A stretch of 64,000 nt of DNA, from positions 6,386,001-6,450,000 of the forward strand of contig NZ_CP030048.1 of assembly GCF_015291665.1 (NCBI RefSeq), in the 5' to 3' direction. This DNA comes from Bradyrhizobium sp. CCBAU 53338. Lineage in GTDB: Bacteria; Pseudomonadota; Alphaproteobacteria; Rhizobiales; Xanthobacteraceae. The translations under genes and the position numbers were made by a program. The notes under the pieces were generated by a model. It worked only from the letters and a program-made list of their open reading frames with translations. It made no database searches and was not told where the DNA came from. Below, piece by piece: positions 28,871 through 36,943 of this stretch (position 1 is its first letter; the number at the start of each line of letters is the position of its first letter).

Positions 28871-28942
28871 GACTGAGCCGGTATCCAAGTTTAGAGCGGA
28901 AAGCAAATATGCAGCATTGCAACGAGGCCGATGCAATTGCCC

Positions 28943-30436
28943 CTAGAACCGCGGGATGTCCGGAAACGCCAGCTTGCCGGCGTGGACATGCATGCGGCCC
29001 AGCTCGGCGCAGCGGTGCAGGGTCGGAAACACCTTTCCGGGATTGAGCAGGCCTTGCGCATCGAAGGCGCATTTCAGCCGCTGCTGCTGGTTGAGGTCGA
29101 TCTCGGTGAACATGTCGGGCATCAGGTCGCGCTTCTCGATGCCGACGCCGTGCTCGCCGGTGAGCACGCCGCCGAACTCGACGCAGGCGCGCAGGATGTC
29201 GGCGCCGAAGGCTTCGGCGCGCTCGATCTCGCCGGGCTTGTTGGCGTCATAGAGGATCAGCGGATGCAGATTGCCGTCGCCGGCGTGGAACACGTTGGCG
29301 CAGCCGAGCCGGTATTTCTCCGAAAGCTCGCGAATGCGCGCCAGTGCCTTCGGCAGCGCGCCGCGCGGAATGGTGCCGTCCATGCAGAGATAGTCGGGCG
29401 AGATGCGCCCCACCGCGGGAAAAGCCGCCTTGCGCCCGGCCCAGAACAAATTACGTTCGGCCTCCGAATTGGAGATCTGCAGCGTCACCGAGCCGCAGCC
29501 TCTTGCGATGGTCTCGACGCGCGCGATCAGCTCGTCGACCTCGATCTTGGGGCCGTCGAGCTCGATGATCAGCAGCGCTTCGACGTCGAGCGGGTAGCCG
29601 GCATGGACGAAGGCTTCGGCGGCGTGGATCGCCGGCTTGTCCATCATCTCCATGCCGCCAGGAATGATGCCGGCGCCGATGATGCGCGCCACGCATTCGC
29701 CGGCAGCCTCGACCTCCGCAAAGCCGACCATCAGCGCCCGCGCCGTCTCCGGCTTTTGCAGGATGCGCACCGTGATCTCGGTGATGACGCCGAGCAGCCC
29801 TTCCGAGCCGGTTATGACGCCCATCAGATCGTAGCCGGGGTTTTCCGCCGACTTGCCACCGATGCGCAGTATCTCGCCGCTCATCAGGACAATCTCGCAA
29901 CCGAGCACGTTGTTGGTGGTCATGCCGTATTTGAGACAGTGCACGCCGCCGGAATTCTCCGCGACATTGCCGCCGATCGAGCAGGCGATCTGCGAGGACG
30001 GATCGGGCGCATAGTAGAAGCCGGCATGCGCGACTGCCTGGCTGATGGCGAGGTTGGTGACGCCTGGCTCCGTGACGACGACACGGTTGTCGAAATCGAT
30101 CTCGCGGATGCGCTTGAACTTGCCGAGGCCCAGCAGCACGCCGTCCTCCAGCGGCAGCGCGCCGCCCGACAGCGACGTGCCGGAGCCGCGCGGCACCACC
30201 TTGATGCCCTGCGCGGCACAATATTTCAGGACCAGCGAAACTTGTTCGGTGGTGTCGGGCAGCACCACGACCATCGGCGGCTGCCGGTAGGCGGTCAGCC
30301 CGTCCGATTCATAGGCCCGCATCTCGGCCGCGCTGTCGATTACGCCCTCGCCGGGCACGATGGCGCGCAAGGCTGCAACGATCTCGGCGCGGCGCGCAAG
30401 CACGGCCTGGTCGCTCGCGGGCATCATGATGGCCAT
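28943..30436 (-). CDS. glcD: Glycolate oxidase subunit GlcD
   Basis: The main catalytic flavoprotein of glycolate oxidase, 497 residues. The PCMH FAD domain shows VVPRGSGTSLSGGALP (residues 82-97) and the long ACSIGGNVAENSGGVHCLKY. The C-terminal FAD-oxidase domain has the conserved CANVFHAGDGNLHPLIL and GEHGVGIEKR. First gene of glcDEF on the minus strand. Glycolate arises from photorespiration-like phosphoglycolate or from plant and algal sources. A cytochrome c gene is divergently arranged 227 bases away. Confidence 0.95.
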   Translation of the reverse strand: MAIMMPASDQAVLARRAEIVAALRAIVPGEGVIDSAAEMRAYESDGLTAYRQPPMVVVLPDTTEQVSLVLKYCAAQGIKVVPRGSGTSLSGGALPLEDGVLLGLGKFKRIREIDFDNRVVVTEPGVTNLAISQAVAHAGFYYAPDPSSQIACSIGGNVAENSGGVHCLKYGMTTNNVLGCEIVLMSGEILRIGGKSAENPGYDLMGVITGSEGLLGVITEITVRILQKPETARALMVGFAEVEAAGECVARIIGAGIIPGGMEMMDKPAIHAAEAFVHAGYPLDVEALLIIELDGPKIEVDELIARVETIARGCGSVTLQISNSEAERNLFWAGRKAAFPAVGRISPDYLCMDGTIPRGALPKALARIRELSEKYRLGCANVFHAGDGNLHPLILYDANKPGEIERAEAFGADILRACVEFGGVLTGEHGVGIEKRDLMPDMFTEIDLNQQQRLKCAFDAQGLLNPGKVFPTLHRCAELGRMHVHAGKLAFPDIPRF

Positions 30437-30662
30437 GTTACGAAACCTTCGTCCGGCATTGGAATTTGTTCCGGCAAATCAATCATGTCTGCCCGCGTTT
30501 GGGTAGGGTCCTCCGAAGGTCGCATTGCTTTGTTGCAGCGCAAGTTCTCTCTGAGGCAAGTCTGCGATCAGGAAACCTGTCAGGGTTTGGCGGCTTGTCC
30601 ATGTGCACCGGACCTGCCAAAACCACGACCCACCCTCTGACCCCGGGAAGAGACGAACAGCT

Positions 30663-31058
30663 ATGACAAAATTGACTTTCGGCGCGCTGGTTGCCTTCGC
30701 CACGATTGCCTCAGCGTCCACCGCGATGGCGCAGGACGCCGCGGCCGGCAAGACGTCGTTCAACAAGTGCCTGGCCTGCCATGCGATCGGCGAAGGCGCC
30801 AAGAACAAGGTCGGCCCCGAGCTCAACGGGCTCGACGGCCGTCATTCCGGCACCGCGCCCGACTACAACTATTCCGACGCGAACAAGAATTCCGGCATCA
30901 CCTGGAACGAGGCGCAGTTCAAGGAATACATCAAGGACCCGAAGGCCAAGATCCCCGGCACCAAGATGGCGTTCGCCGGCATCAAGAACGAGACCGAGAT
31001 CAACAATCTGTGGACCTACGTCTCCCAGTTCGACAAGGACGGGAAGATCAAGCACTAA
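30663..31058 (+). CDS. Class I cytochrome c (cytochrome c2/c550 type)
   Basis: A 131-residue periplasmic electron carrier with a cleavable signal (cut near AMAQ, residue 24). Heme attachment is CLACH (Cys36, Cys39, His40), and the distal ligand is Met102 in PGTKMAFAGI. The length and the loop KNKVGPELNGLDGRHSG match the soluble c2 class that links the bc1 complex to oxidases. Bradyrhizobium CycA (c550) is of this type, but there are several soluble cytochromes and I do not assign the symbol. GGGAAGAG is the ribosome site. Confidence 0.94.
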   Translation: MTKLTFGALVAFATIASASTAMAQDAAAGKTSFNKCLACHAIGEGAKNKVGPELNGLDGRHSGTAPDYNYSDANKNSGITWNEAQFKEYIKDPKAKIPGTKMAFAGIKNETEINNLWTYVSQFDKDGKIKH

Positions 31059-31076
31059 GCGATCAAAAGGCGGCCG

Positions 31077-32060
31077 CTAATCGGCGGTCGCCTGCGCCGG
31101 GGCAATCTCTCCGATCATCGTCTCGATCTCCGTCTCGACGAGACCCGGCACCGCGGTCTGCACCATGTGGCCGAGATCGGGCAGCACGATCAGCTTTGCA
31201 TTCGGCACGGTCGCGGCGAACGGCCTGGCGTGGATATCGGTCTTCACCGTCGTGTCGGGCGCACCGGCAATGATCGTGACGGGCACCCTGATCTCGCCGT
31301 AGCGCGGAGCCTGCGCGGCCACCGACGCCTTCAGCGTGACGAGATCATAGGCATTGGCGATGAATTCGCGCGGGCGCAGCAACAGCGGCGTCGCGGACTC
31401 CTTCACGAATCCATCAGGCATCGTCTGCGGCAGGAACACATTGCGTGCTCCTGCTTCGGTGACGAAATAGCCCAGCGGCAGTGTGATGGTGTAGGCCAGC
31501 AGCGGGCCGATGACCGGCGTTGCGACGATCTCGTTGTAGCGGCCGACGCCGCCGCGCCAGGGATGGGTTACCGGGGCCAGCATTACGAGGCCGGCGACGC
31601 GGCTCGCATGATCGAGCGCGAGCCGCGCGCCGAGCGCGCCGCTCCAGGAATGCACGACGAAGACCGCGCGATCGACCCCGAGCTTGTCCAGCGCTTCGTC
31701 GATCATCCGCGCTTGGATCTCCGGCGTCGAATCCTGCCGCCGTGCGCGGGTGCTCCAGCCGTGACCGGGACGGTCGATCAGAATGACGCGATGACTGCTG
31801 GCGAGCCCATCGCCGAGCGGACGCCGCATCACCTCGAGGTTCGAGCTCGCGCCGTGCAGCATCACGATCGGCAGGCCCGCCTCGCGCGGGCCGATATCGA
31901 CGACGTGGAGCGTCGCGCCGTCGACCTCGATCATCCGGCCCTGCGGCGGAAAGGCACGCTGCACGGCGACAATTCCGGCCTGCGTGACCAGCGCCAGCAG
32001 CACCAGCGCCGTCACGGCTGACATCACGATCATGAGGAGCGTCCGGGCAATCCAGGGCAC
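31077..32060 (-). CDS. Alpha/beta hydrolase
   Basis: A 327-residue alpha/beta hydrolase with an N-terminal membrane anchor (LLMIVMSAVTALVLLALVTQ). The oxyanion region is MLHGASSNLEVM, the nucleophile elbow HSWSGALGARL (Ser in SWSG), and the catalytic histidine LPDLGHMVQT near the C-terminus; the acid is likely in IIAGAPDTTVK. The substrate cannot be read from sequence. It is convergent with the cytochrome c gene, the stops being 19 bases apart. Confidence 0.88.
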   Translation of the reverse strand: MPWIARTLLMIVMSAVTALVLLALVTQAGIVAVQRAFPPQGRMIEVDGATLHVVDIGPREAGLPIVMLHGASSNLEVMRRPLGDGLASSHRVILIDRPGHGWSTRARRQDSTPEIQARMIDEALDKLGVDRAVFVVHSWSGALGARLALDHASRVAGLVMLAPVTHPWRGGVGRYNEIVATPVIGPLLAYTITLPLGYFVTEAGARNVFLPQTMPDGFVKESATPLLLRPREFIANAYDLVTLKASVAAQAPRYGEIRVPVTIIAGAPDTTVKTDIHARPFAATVPNAKLIVLPDLGHMVQTAVPGLVETEIETMIGEIAPAQATAD

Positions 32061-32363
32061 ATTTGGAGTTACGATTTAGGCTCGCGGCAGTTTCGCGCAA
32101 GCAGGCTCGGCGCTTCACAGGAATCGCCGCCCTGTGGATATGTGCATAATTCGAAGGCTGGAAAATTCAATGGAATCAACGGCCATGTCCAGCCATTCAC
32201 AAGCCTCGGACCAGCTTCATGCGGCCGTCATCGCGGCTTCCTTATAATCGCCACGGTCGGTTCCGCCATCTAGACGCGGATGGGCGCCGATCGCTCCTCG
32301 CAACTTCAGGGGATTGCGGGAAAGACCGGCAGGATTGTCCTGGTTTGAACCGGAGGATTTTCG
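32061..32363. other. Gap between hydrolase and small-protein genes
   Basis: About 300 bases between divergently read genes. It holds the hydrolase promoter and that of the 60-residue protein. A 25-codon frame at 32170-32247 lacks a ribosome site and is not called. No recognised regulatory motif. Confidence 0.4.
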
Positions 32364-32546
32364 ATGAGCTTCAGATCGAATGACACCGCAATCGACGAGA
32401 TCATCGCGAGCTGCAACGGCGATTTGCGCGGCGCCGTGCGGGCGCTGCTCCTGATCAACGAGCATCTCGAGACGGAACTCGCAAAGGCCTATGCCGCCGC
32501 CGCCGATCGCGGCCTCGCCGAGCGCGGCACCAGCGTCCTGCACTAG
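32364..32546 (+). CDS. Small conserved hypothetical protein
   Basis: A 60-residue protein, MSFRSNDTAIDEIIASCNGD then LRGAVRALLLINEHLETELA. I have seen this GDLRGAVRALLLINEHLE pattern in rhizobial genomes, always as a short protein without known function. The ATG follows GGAGGATTTTCG. It is helical with no signal peptide. It is convergent with the small secreted protein next to it. Confidence 0.72.
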   Translation: MSFRSNDTAIDEIIASCNGDLRGAVRALLLINEHLETELAKAYAAAADRGLAERGTSVLH

Positions 32547-32555
32547 GCTGCAAGG

Positions 32556-32816
32556 CTAGCCCGCGCTGTCCTCGGCCTTTTCCTCGTCCGGCGTGAGCGC
32601 GGGACAGGCTCCGATGGTCGAGCGCGCCAGCTTGGCATCGGCCTTGGATTTATAGGGGCCGTCGCCGAACCAGATGTCGCCGTTGATGACCGGATTGCTG
32701 GTCACGATGTTGCATTTGCCGGTGGCGCGATTGCCGACCACCCAGAACATCCCGTCGGCGAGGCTCATCGTCCCCGACGCCAACAGCAAGCTGCAAGCAA
32801 AGATCAGACGCTTCAT
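32556..32816 (-). CDS. Small secreted protein
   Basis: An 86-residue protein with a signal peptide (MKRLIFACSLLLASGTMSLA). The mature part DGMFWVVGNRATGKCNIVTS plus a second cysteine near the C-terminus (STIGACPALTPDEE) suggests one disulfide. The motif GKCNIVTSNPVINGDIWFGD recurs in Bradyrhizobium secreted proteins, as far as I recall, but has no assigned function. AGGAG lies 8 bases ahead of the ATG. Confidence 0.75.
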   Translation of the reverse strand: MKRLIFACSLLLASGTMSLADGMFWVVGNRATGKCNIVTSNPVINGDIWFGDGPYKSKADAKLARSTIGACPALTPDEEKAEDSAG

Positions 32817-32941
32817 GGCTTTTGCTCCTGCCATGCAGGTAGACCTGCGGCGGCGCCGACAACAGTCCTCGCGACATCGCGCCTCGGATCGTGGTTAATC
32901 GGCGCGCGCCGCAACCGCTCCAGAAATGATCAACTTATCGG

Positions 32942-33580
32942 CTAGATGTCTCGGCCTTCGACCTTCTCGGTCAAGGCCTTCACCTGCTCGGGGATCTTTT
33001 CGAGGTGCGGATTGACGGCGAGCGCCTTGCGGTAGGCCTCGAGCGCGCGCTTCTCGTCGCCAACGTCCTGCATGATCATGCCGAGACCTGCGAGCGCGCC
33101 GAAATGACGGGGCTCTCGGATCAAGACCTCGCGGATGTCGGCGAGCGAACGGGCATAGTCGTTCTGCATGTAATAAAGCGTGGCGCGCCGGTTCCAGGCT
33201 TCGACGTAGTCGGGCCGGAGCTTGATGACGGAATCGAGCAGCTTGATCGCGACGTCGATCTTCTGCGCATCGACGGCCGCCTTGGCGCGCGCCATCAGCA
33301 GCGCGGCAGTGTCGCTCGGGGTCTGCAGCCAGATCGCCCAGATCCGCGCCTCGACGTGTCTGGCGCTGGCATCGTCGGGGGCGGCTTTCAGCGCACCGAA
33401 CAGGAAATCGAGATTCTTGGTGCGATCGGCCTTGGGCAGCTTGGCCGGCGCCTCCGGCAGCTTCTTCTGCTGCTTCGCCGGCGGGGCCGGATCATTCTGC
33501 GCCAGCGCCGGCGCAAGGCCGGCGGTGCAGAGGACCAAGGCCAAGCACAGCATGCGCGGATGAAAGAATCTCACGGTCAT
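32942..33580 (-). CDS. Secreted tetratricopeptide-repeat protein
   Basis: A 212-residue periplasmic protein. The signal peptide ends near PALAQ, followed by a Lys/Pro-rich linker (PAKQQKKLPEAPAKLPKADR). TPR motifs occupy about residues 60-200; the clearest are DVAIKLLDSVIKLRPDYVEA, then NRRATLYYMQNDYARSLADI and ALEAYRKALAVNPHLEKI. TPR proteins scaffold protein complexes; the partner here is unknown. It sits just downstream of rpmJ on the same strand, separated by a hairpin. Confidence 0.85.
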   Translation of the reverse strand: MTVRFFHPRMLCLALVLCTAGLAPALAQNDPAPPAKQQKKLPEAPAKLPKADRTKNLDFLFGALKAAPDDASARHVEARIWAIWLQTPSDTAALLMARAKAAVDAQKIDVAIKLLDSVIKLRPDYVEAWNRRATLYYMQNDYARSLADIREVLIREPRHFGALAGLGMIMQDVGDEKRALEAYRKALAVNPHLEKIPEQVKALTEKVEGRDI

Positions 33581-33602
33581 GGTGAAAGTCTAAACGCGCA
33601 AA

Positions 33603-33627
33603 GCCGCCCTTGCAAAGCAAAGGCGGC
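33603..33627 (-). terminator. Terminator-like hairpin after rpmJ
   Basis: GCCGCCCTTGC, AAA, GCAAAGGCGGC forms an 11-pair stem with one mismatch. On the minus strand it is followed by TTTGCGCG. It lies 75 bases past the rpmJ stop and 22 bases before the TPR gene start. Confidence 0.5.
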
Positions 33628-33701
33628 GTCGAACTCGTGTGAAACCGTGGTCTTGCGGGGCGCGCGAAGGCGACCGCGAGGGCAATCAGCCTTTTGGCAG
33701 A

Positions 33702-33827
33702 TCAGCCCTGGCGAGCCTTGAAGCGGCGCTGCACCTTGTTGATCACATAGACCCGGCCCTTGCGACGGACCAGGCGGTTGGCGCGATGGCGACCGCGCAG
33801 CGACTTCAGCGAGTTACGGACCTTCAT
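33702..33827 (-). CDS. rpmJ: 50S ribosomal protein L36 (zinc-free type)
   Basis: A 41-residue ribosomal protein: [20 protein letters not shown] then [20 protein letters not shown]. It lacks the CxxC...C...H zinc ribbon of classical 38-residue L36, so it is the zinc-independent (C-minus) form common in alphaproteobacteria. The ATG follows AGGATT. The longer frame to 33998 is not coding. Confidence 0.95.
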   Translation of the reverse strand: MKVRNSLKSLRGRHRANRLVRRKGRVYVINKVQRRFKARQG

Positions 33828-34082
33828 GGCAGAATCCTGAACGTTCGAAAGGCCGTGTTCGGCACTACCGTTTCGGCACGCGCGAATGTGGCAAAATGAG
33901 ATCTTTCCCGCTGGCGGACCGGCCGCCCGGGACGGGGCGGTTCTTAAGGCATGGCGGGAGGGCATGTCAATGTTAACTGGCCGGTTCCCCTCGGCCAAAT
34001 CGCGAAAACAACCCCATGCACAGTAGAAACGGCCGGATCGGTCTAATTCCGACCGGTCTCACGGTTTAGGCCCAGCAACGCC

Positions 34083-34119
34083 TTGCCAAATTCGTTATAT
34101 CATATAATCAATTTGGCAA
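34083..34119. promoter_or_regulatory. 37-bp palindromic operator ahead of the amidohydrolase gene
   Basis: Outer arms TTGCCAAATT (34083-34092) and AATTTGGCAA (34110-34119) are perfectly complementary. Inside, TTATAT, C, ATATAA (34095-34107) is also a perfect dyad, so only two positions per half break symmetry. A TATAAT (34103-34108) lies within it, so a bound repressor would block RNA polymerase. It sits 19 bases before the ATG, with the ribosome site GGGAGGAAA between. The rest of the 310-base gap between rpmJ and this gene holds nothing else I can identify. Confidence 0.85.
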
Positions 34120-34137
34120 CCCGTCGGGAGGAAACCA

Positions 34138-35022
34138 ATGCCCAAGCTGAAGCTGCCTGATATCGACAAGGTCGTCGCGATCGACATCCACACCCATGCC
34201 GAGGAGCCCTGCGGCTGCCATCCCGACGACGGCTATGACGACTTCCAGGCGCAGATGGCGGAATACTTCAAGTCGCCGAACAAGCATCCGCCGACCGTGC
34301 CGGAGACCGCGGCCTACTACCGCTCCAAGAACATCGCCGCCGTGATCTTCCCGGTCGACGCCGAACGCGAGACCGGCTTCCGCCGCTACAACAATTACGA
34401 GATGATCGAGGCCGCCTCCGACCATCTCGACGTCCTCATCCCCTTCGTCTCGATCGATCCGCACAAGGGCAAGCTGGGCGCCCGCGAGGCGCGCAAGCTG
34501 ATCGAGGAATACGGCGTGCGCGGCTTCAAATTCCATCCGACCATGCAGGGCTTCTACGCCAACGACCGCATGGCCTATCCGCTCTACGAAGAGATCAACA
34601 ATGGCGGCGCGATCGCGCTGTTCCACACCGGCCAGACCGGCGTCGGCTCCGGCATGCCCGGCGGCATGGGCATGCGGTTGAAATATTCCAACCCGATGTA
34701 CATGGACGACGTCGCGGCCGACTTCCCCGACCTCAAGATCATCCTCGCGCACCCCTCCTTCCCCTGGCAGGAGGAAGCGCTGTCGGTCGCGACCCACAAG
34801 CCGAACGTCTATATCGACCTCTCCGGCTGGTCGCCGAAATATTTCCCGCCGATCCTGGTGCGCTACATCAACTCGATCCTGCAGGACAAGATGCTGTTCG
34901 GCTCGGACTGGCCCGTCATCACGCCGGACCGCTGGCTGTCGGACTTCGCCAAGATCGACATCCGCGACGAGATCCGGCCGAAGGTGCTGAAGGCCAACGC
35001 GCGCAAGATTCTGGGAATCTAG
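34138..35022 (+). CDS. Amidohydrolase-2 family protein (TIM-barrel hydrolase/decarboxylase type)
   Basis: A 294-residue metal-dependent hydrolase of the ACMSD-like branch. The metal motif is IDIHTHAEEP (His18, His20), with GFKFHPTMQGFY near residue 127, FHTGQTG near 163, LAHPSFPWQEE near 202 and the catalytic aspartate in FGSDWPVI near 257. Relatives include gamma-resorcylate and 5-carboxyvanillate decarboxylases and CouO-type ring-degradation hydrolases, so an aromatic-acid substrate is likely but not proven. It is a single-gene unit behind a large palindromic operator. No regulator gene is adjacent. Confidence 0.86.
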   Translation: MPKLKLPDIDKVVAIDIHTHAEEPCGCHPDDGYDDFQAQMAEYFKSPNKHPPTVPETAAYYRSKNIAAVIFPVDAERETGFRRYNNYEMIEAASDHLDVLIPFVSIDPHKGKLGAREARKLIEEYGVRGFKFHPTMQGFYANDRMAYPLYEEINNGGAIALFHTGQTGVGSGMPGGMGMRLKYSNPMYMDDVAADFPDLKIILAHPSFPWQEEALSVATHKPNVYIDLSGWSPKYFPPILVRYINSILQDKMLFGSDWPVITPDRWLSDFAKIDIRDEIRPKVLKANARKILGI

Positions 35023-35044
35023 CTGCGGTCTCTCAACGCATCGC

Positions 35045-35071
35045 GGGCTTCGATCGCATGGATCGAAGCCC
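35045..35071 (+). terminator. Hairpin after the amidohydrolase gene
   Basis: GGGCTTCGATC, loop GCATG, GATCGAAGCCC is a perfect 11-pair stem, 22 bases past the stop. It lacks a T-run and may be an mRNA 3'-end structure rather than a strong terminator. Confidence 0.6.
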
Positions 35072-35224
35072 TCACGTCAAGCGCTCGAGACTTCAGACCT
35101 GCGTCAAAGGGTCGACTGCCAGCCGTTGCCGCCGTCATTGCGAGGATCAGCGCCTTGGAGCCCAAGCGGCAAAGCATGCCAGCCTCCGTTCAGCGACCGA
35201 ACGGGCCGACACGGGCGCAATCGT

Positions 35225-36943
35225 TCAATTGACGGGGACGCTGCGCGATTCGGCCGCTTGGGTCGGAGCATTCTGCACCATTGATCGCCGGTCCTTCACA
35301 TAGGCGAGAGGCACTCCGAACCTCTCCACCGTAGCGACAATCTTGCCATCAAGATCCTGATCGCAGTTCATGTGGGTCGGTGCGATGAAAAATTCGGACT
35401 GATTCCACTCAGGCTTGAAGTCCCAGTGCAGTTGCGGGAGCGTGACGGTGCGTTCGAAAGACTTGCGATCGCCGCACGTGGCCACCGAATAGACCTTCGC
35501 CGACTCGAGCCCCTTGGGTGTCGTTGTCCTGACATAGGCCTCGAGCCGGTGGATGGCCTCGGGCATGCTGTTGAACCAGTAGTCGAGGTCATAGCGGCGG
35601 AAGGCGCCGGCCAGACCGCCAACCAGCGAATTGTAGTAGAGGTTCTCGTAAGGATGCAGGCGATACAGGACGCTGGCGTCCCATGTGAGGCCTGTGCCGA
35701 TCACCGCGGCGCAACATGCGGCCATGACGCGGCTCCGAGAACCGGTCATCGCAAGCACCTTGTTGAGCCCGACGCCGGCCAACACCGCCAGCGGCGGAAT
35801 GACAAACAAGAAGTGGCGCATTCCGGTAAAGGCCGGTCCTCGGAATACGACCTGACAAGCGACCGGGAAGGCGATCGCCAACGACAGAACCGCGACATCC
35901 TTCTGTTGCTCGAGCAATTTGCCGCGCAGATTCGCCATTGCCGCAGCAACGGCCAGCGTCGCTCCGGCGAGTGTCAGGGGAGACGTTCGGATCAGGATAT
36001 AGACCGGGACATATGCGCGTGGCACGTCGCCCATCTCGTAGACCTGGCCGGCAAAGAGGGTGCGAATTGGGTAGTCGAAGTCCGAAAACGCGAGCAGGCC
36101 GCGGATGGGATTCATCGGCGACAGCGCGGACCAGGGCCAGGCCACGATCATGACGAGATAGGCGAGCCCAAGCGCCGGCAGCAGGCGTGCCGCTGCCGCC
36201 GCCGAATGGCGCCTTGCGCCCTCGGACCACGGCAAGTACAGGGCCATGGCGAAGCCGACCTGAACGAGGATCAGCAGTCCGAGAACTCGCAGGCCAAGAG
36301 CCGCTCCTGTCAGCAGGCCCAGTGCCAGGATGTCGGAACGAGAGGGCGACGACATCCGCCGGCCCATGCGGATCAAGACCAGCGTCGCGCCGATCATGGC
36401 CACGGCAAAGGGAATGTCCTTCGTGTGGTTGAACATGGCCCCATACCACGGACCGCACAGCGCAAGGCTCAGCGCCGCCAACAAGCCCGCACGCGGGCCG
36501 GCCACGAGGCGCGCCGTCGCCGCCGTTGCGGCGATCCCGCCGACCCCGATCAGCGCACACAGGATGTGCCGCAGGTCAAAAACATCGATCGGAAGCAGCC
36601 GCCCCAGCGCCACCGCAACGACGTCGAACAACCCACCATAGAGGTAGAGGTTGTCCAGGTTGAACACGTCGCGATCTCTCAGACCGCTCAGATAGTAATC
36701 CAGGATCAGTTGACCGTACCGATGTTGGACGACTTCGTCGTTGGAGACCGCGTAATCCCTGAACGTATAGAGGACCGCGACGGCCAGCGCCGCGACGAGC
36801 GCGAGCGTGGCCCGGTCGAAGGCATCCGTCGGCAGCCATCTGCCGGATGCGTGGAGTCGACCACCGGATGGCACCGCCGCGTTCGGTGGACGATCGTCCA
36901 CTCCACGCGGTCCAAACGACATCGAGCGGCGCGCAGTCGTCAT
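35225..36943 (-). CDS. Membrane glycosyltransferase-like protein (GT-C / ArnT-like)
   Basis: A 572-residue polytopic protein with about 10-12 transmembrane segments. An acidic motif in the first periplasmic loop (SNDEVVQHRYGQLILDYY) fits the GT-C fold, whose catalytic Asp/Glu lies there, as in ArnT/PMT family enzymes. A large soluble C-terminal part follows from about residue 440 (LHPYENLYYNSLVGGLAGAF). It should use a polyprenyl-phosphate sugar donor. Its ATG overlaps the opgC stop by 4 bases (ATGA), implying coupled expression and a shared role in periplasmic glucan modification. The longer frame to 38026 is a shadow of opgC. Acceptor unknown. Confidence 0.8.
   Translation of the reverse strand: MTTARRSMSFGPRGVDDRPPNAAVPSGGRLHASGRWLPTDAFDRATLALVAALAVAVLYTFRDYAVSNDEVVQHRYGQLILDYYLSGLRDRDVFNLDNLYLYGGLFDVVAVALGRLLPIDVFDLRHILCALIGVGGIAATAATARLVAGPRAGLLAALSLALCGPWYGAMFNHTKDIPFAVAMIGATLVLIRMGRRMSSPSRSDILALGLLTGAALGLRVLGLLILVQVGFAMALYLPWSEGARRHSAAAAARLLPALGLAYLVMIVAWPWSALSPMNPIRGLLAFSDFDYPIRTLFAGQVYEMGDVPRAYVPVYILIRTSPLTLAGATLAVAAAMANLRGKLLEQQKDVAVLSLAIAFPVACQVVFRGPAFTGMRHFLFVIPPLAVLAGVGLNKVLAMTGSRSRVMAACCAAVIGTGLTWDASVLYRLHPYENLYYNSLVGGLAGAFRRYDLDYWFNSMPEAIHRLEAYVRTTTPKGLESAKVYSVATCGDRKSFERTVTLPQLHWDFKPEWNQSEFFIAPTHMNCDQDLDGKIVATVERFGVPLAYVKDRRSMVQNAPTQAAESRSVPVN

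Noticed and set aside
32170..32247. 25-codon frame beginning MESTAMSSHSQAS
   Set aside because: No ribosome-binding site and no similarity I recognise; too short to support.
35110..35180. Possible remnant of a GTCATTGCGAGG repeat
   Set aside because: One half (CCGTCATTGCGAGGATCAG) looks like an intergenic repeat end, but no matching complementary half was found.
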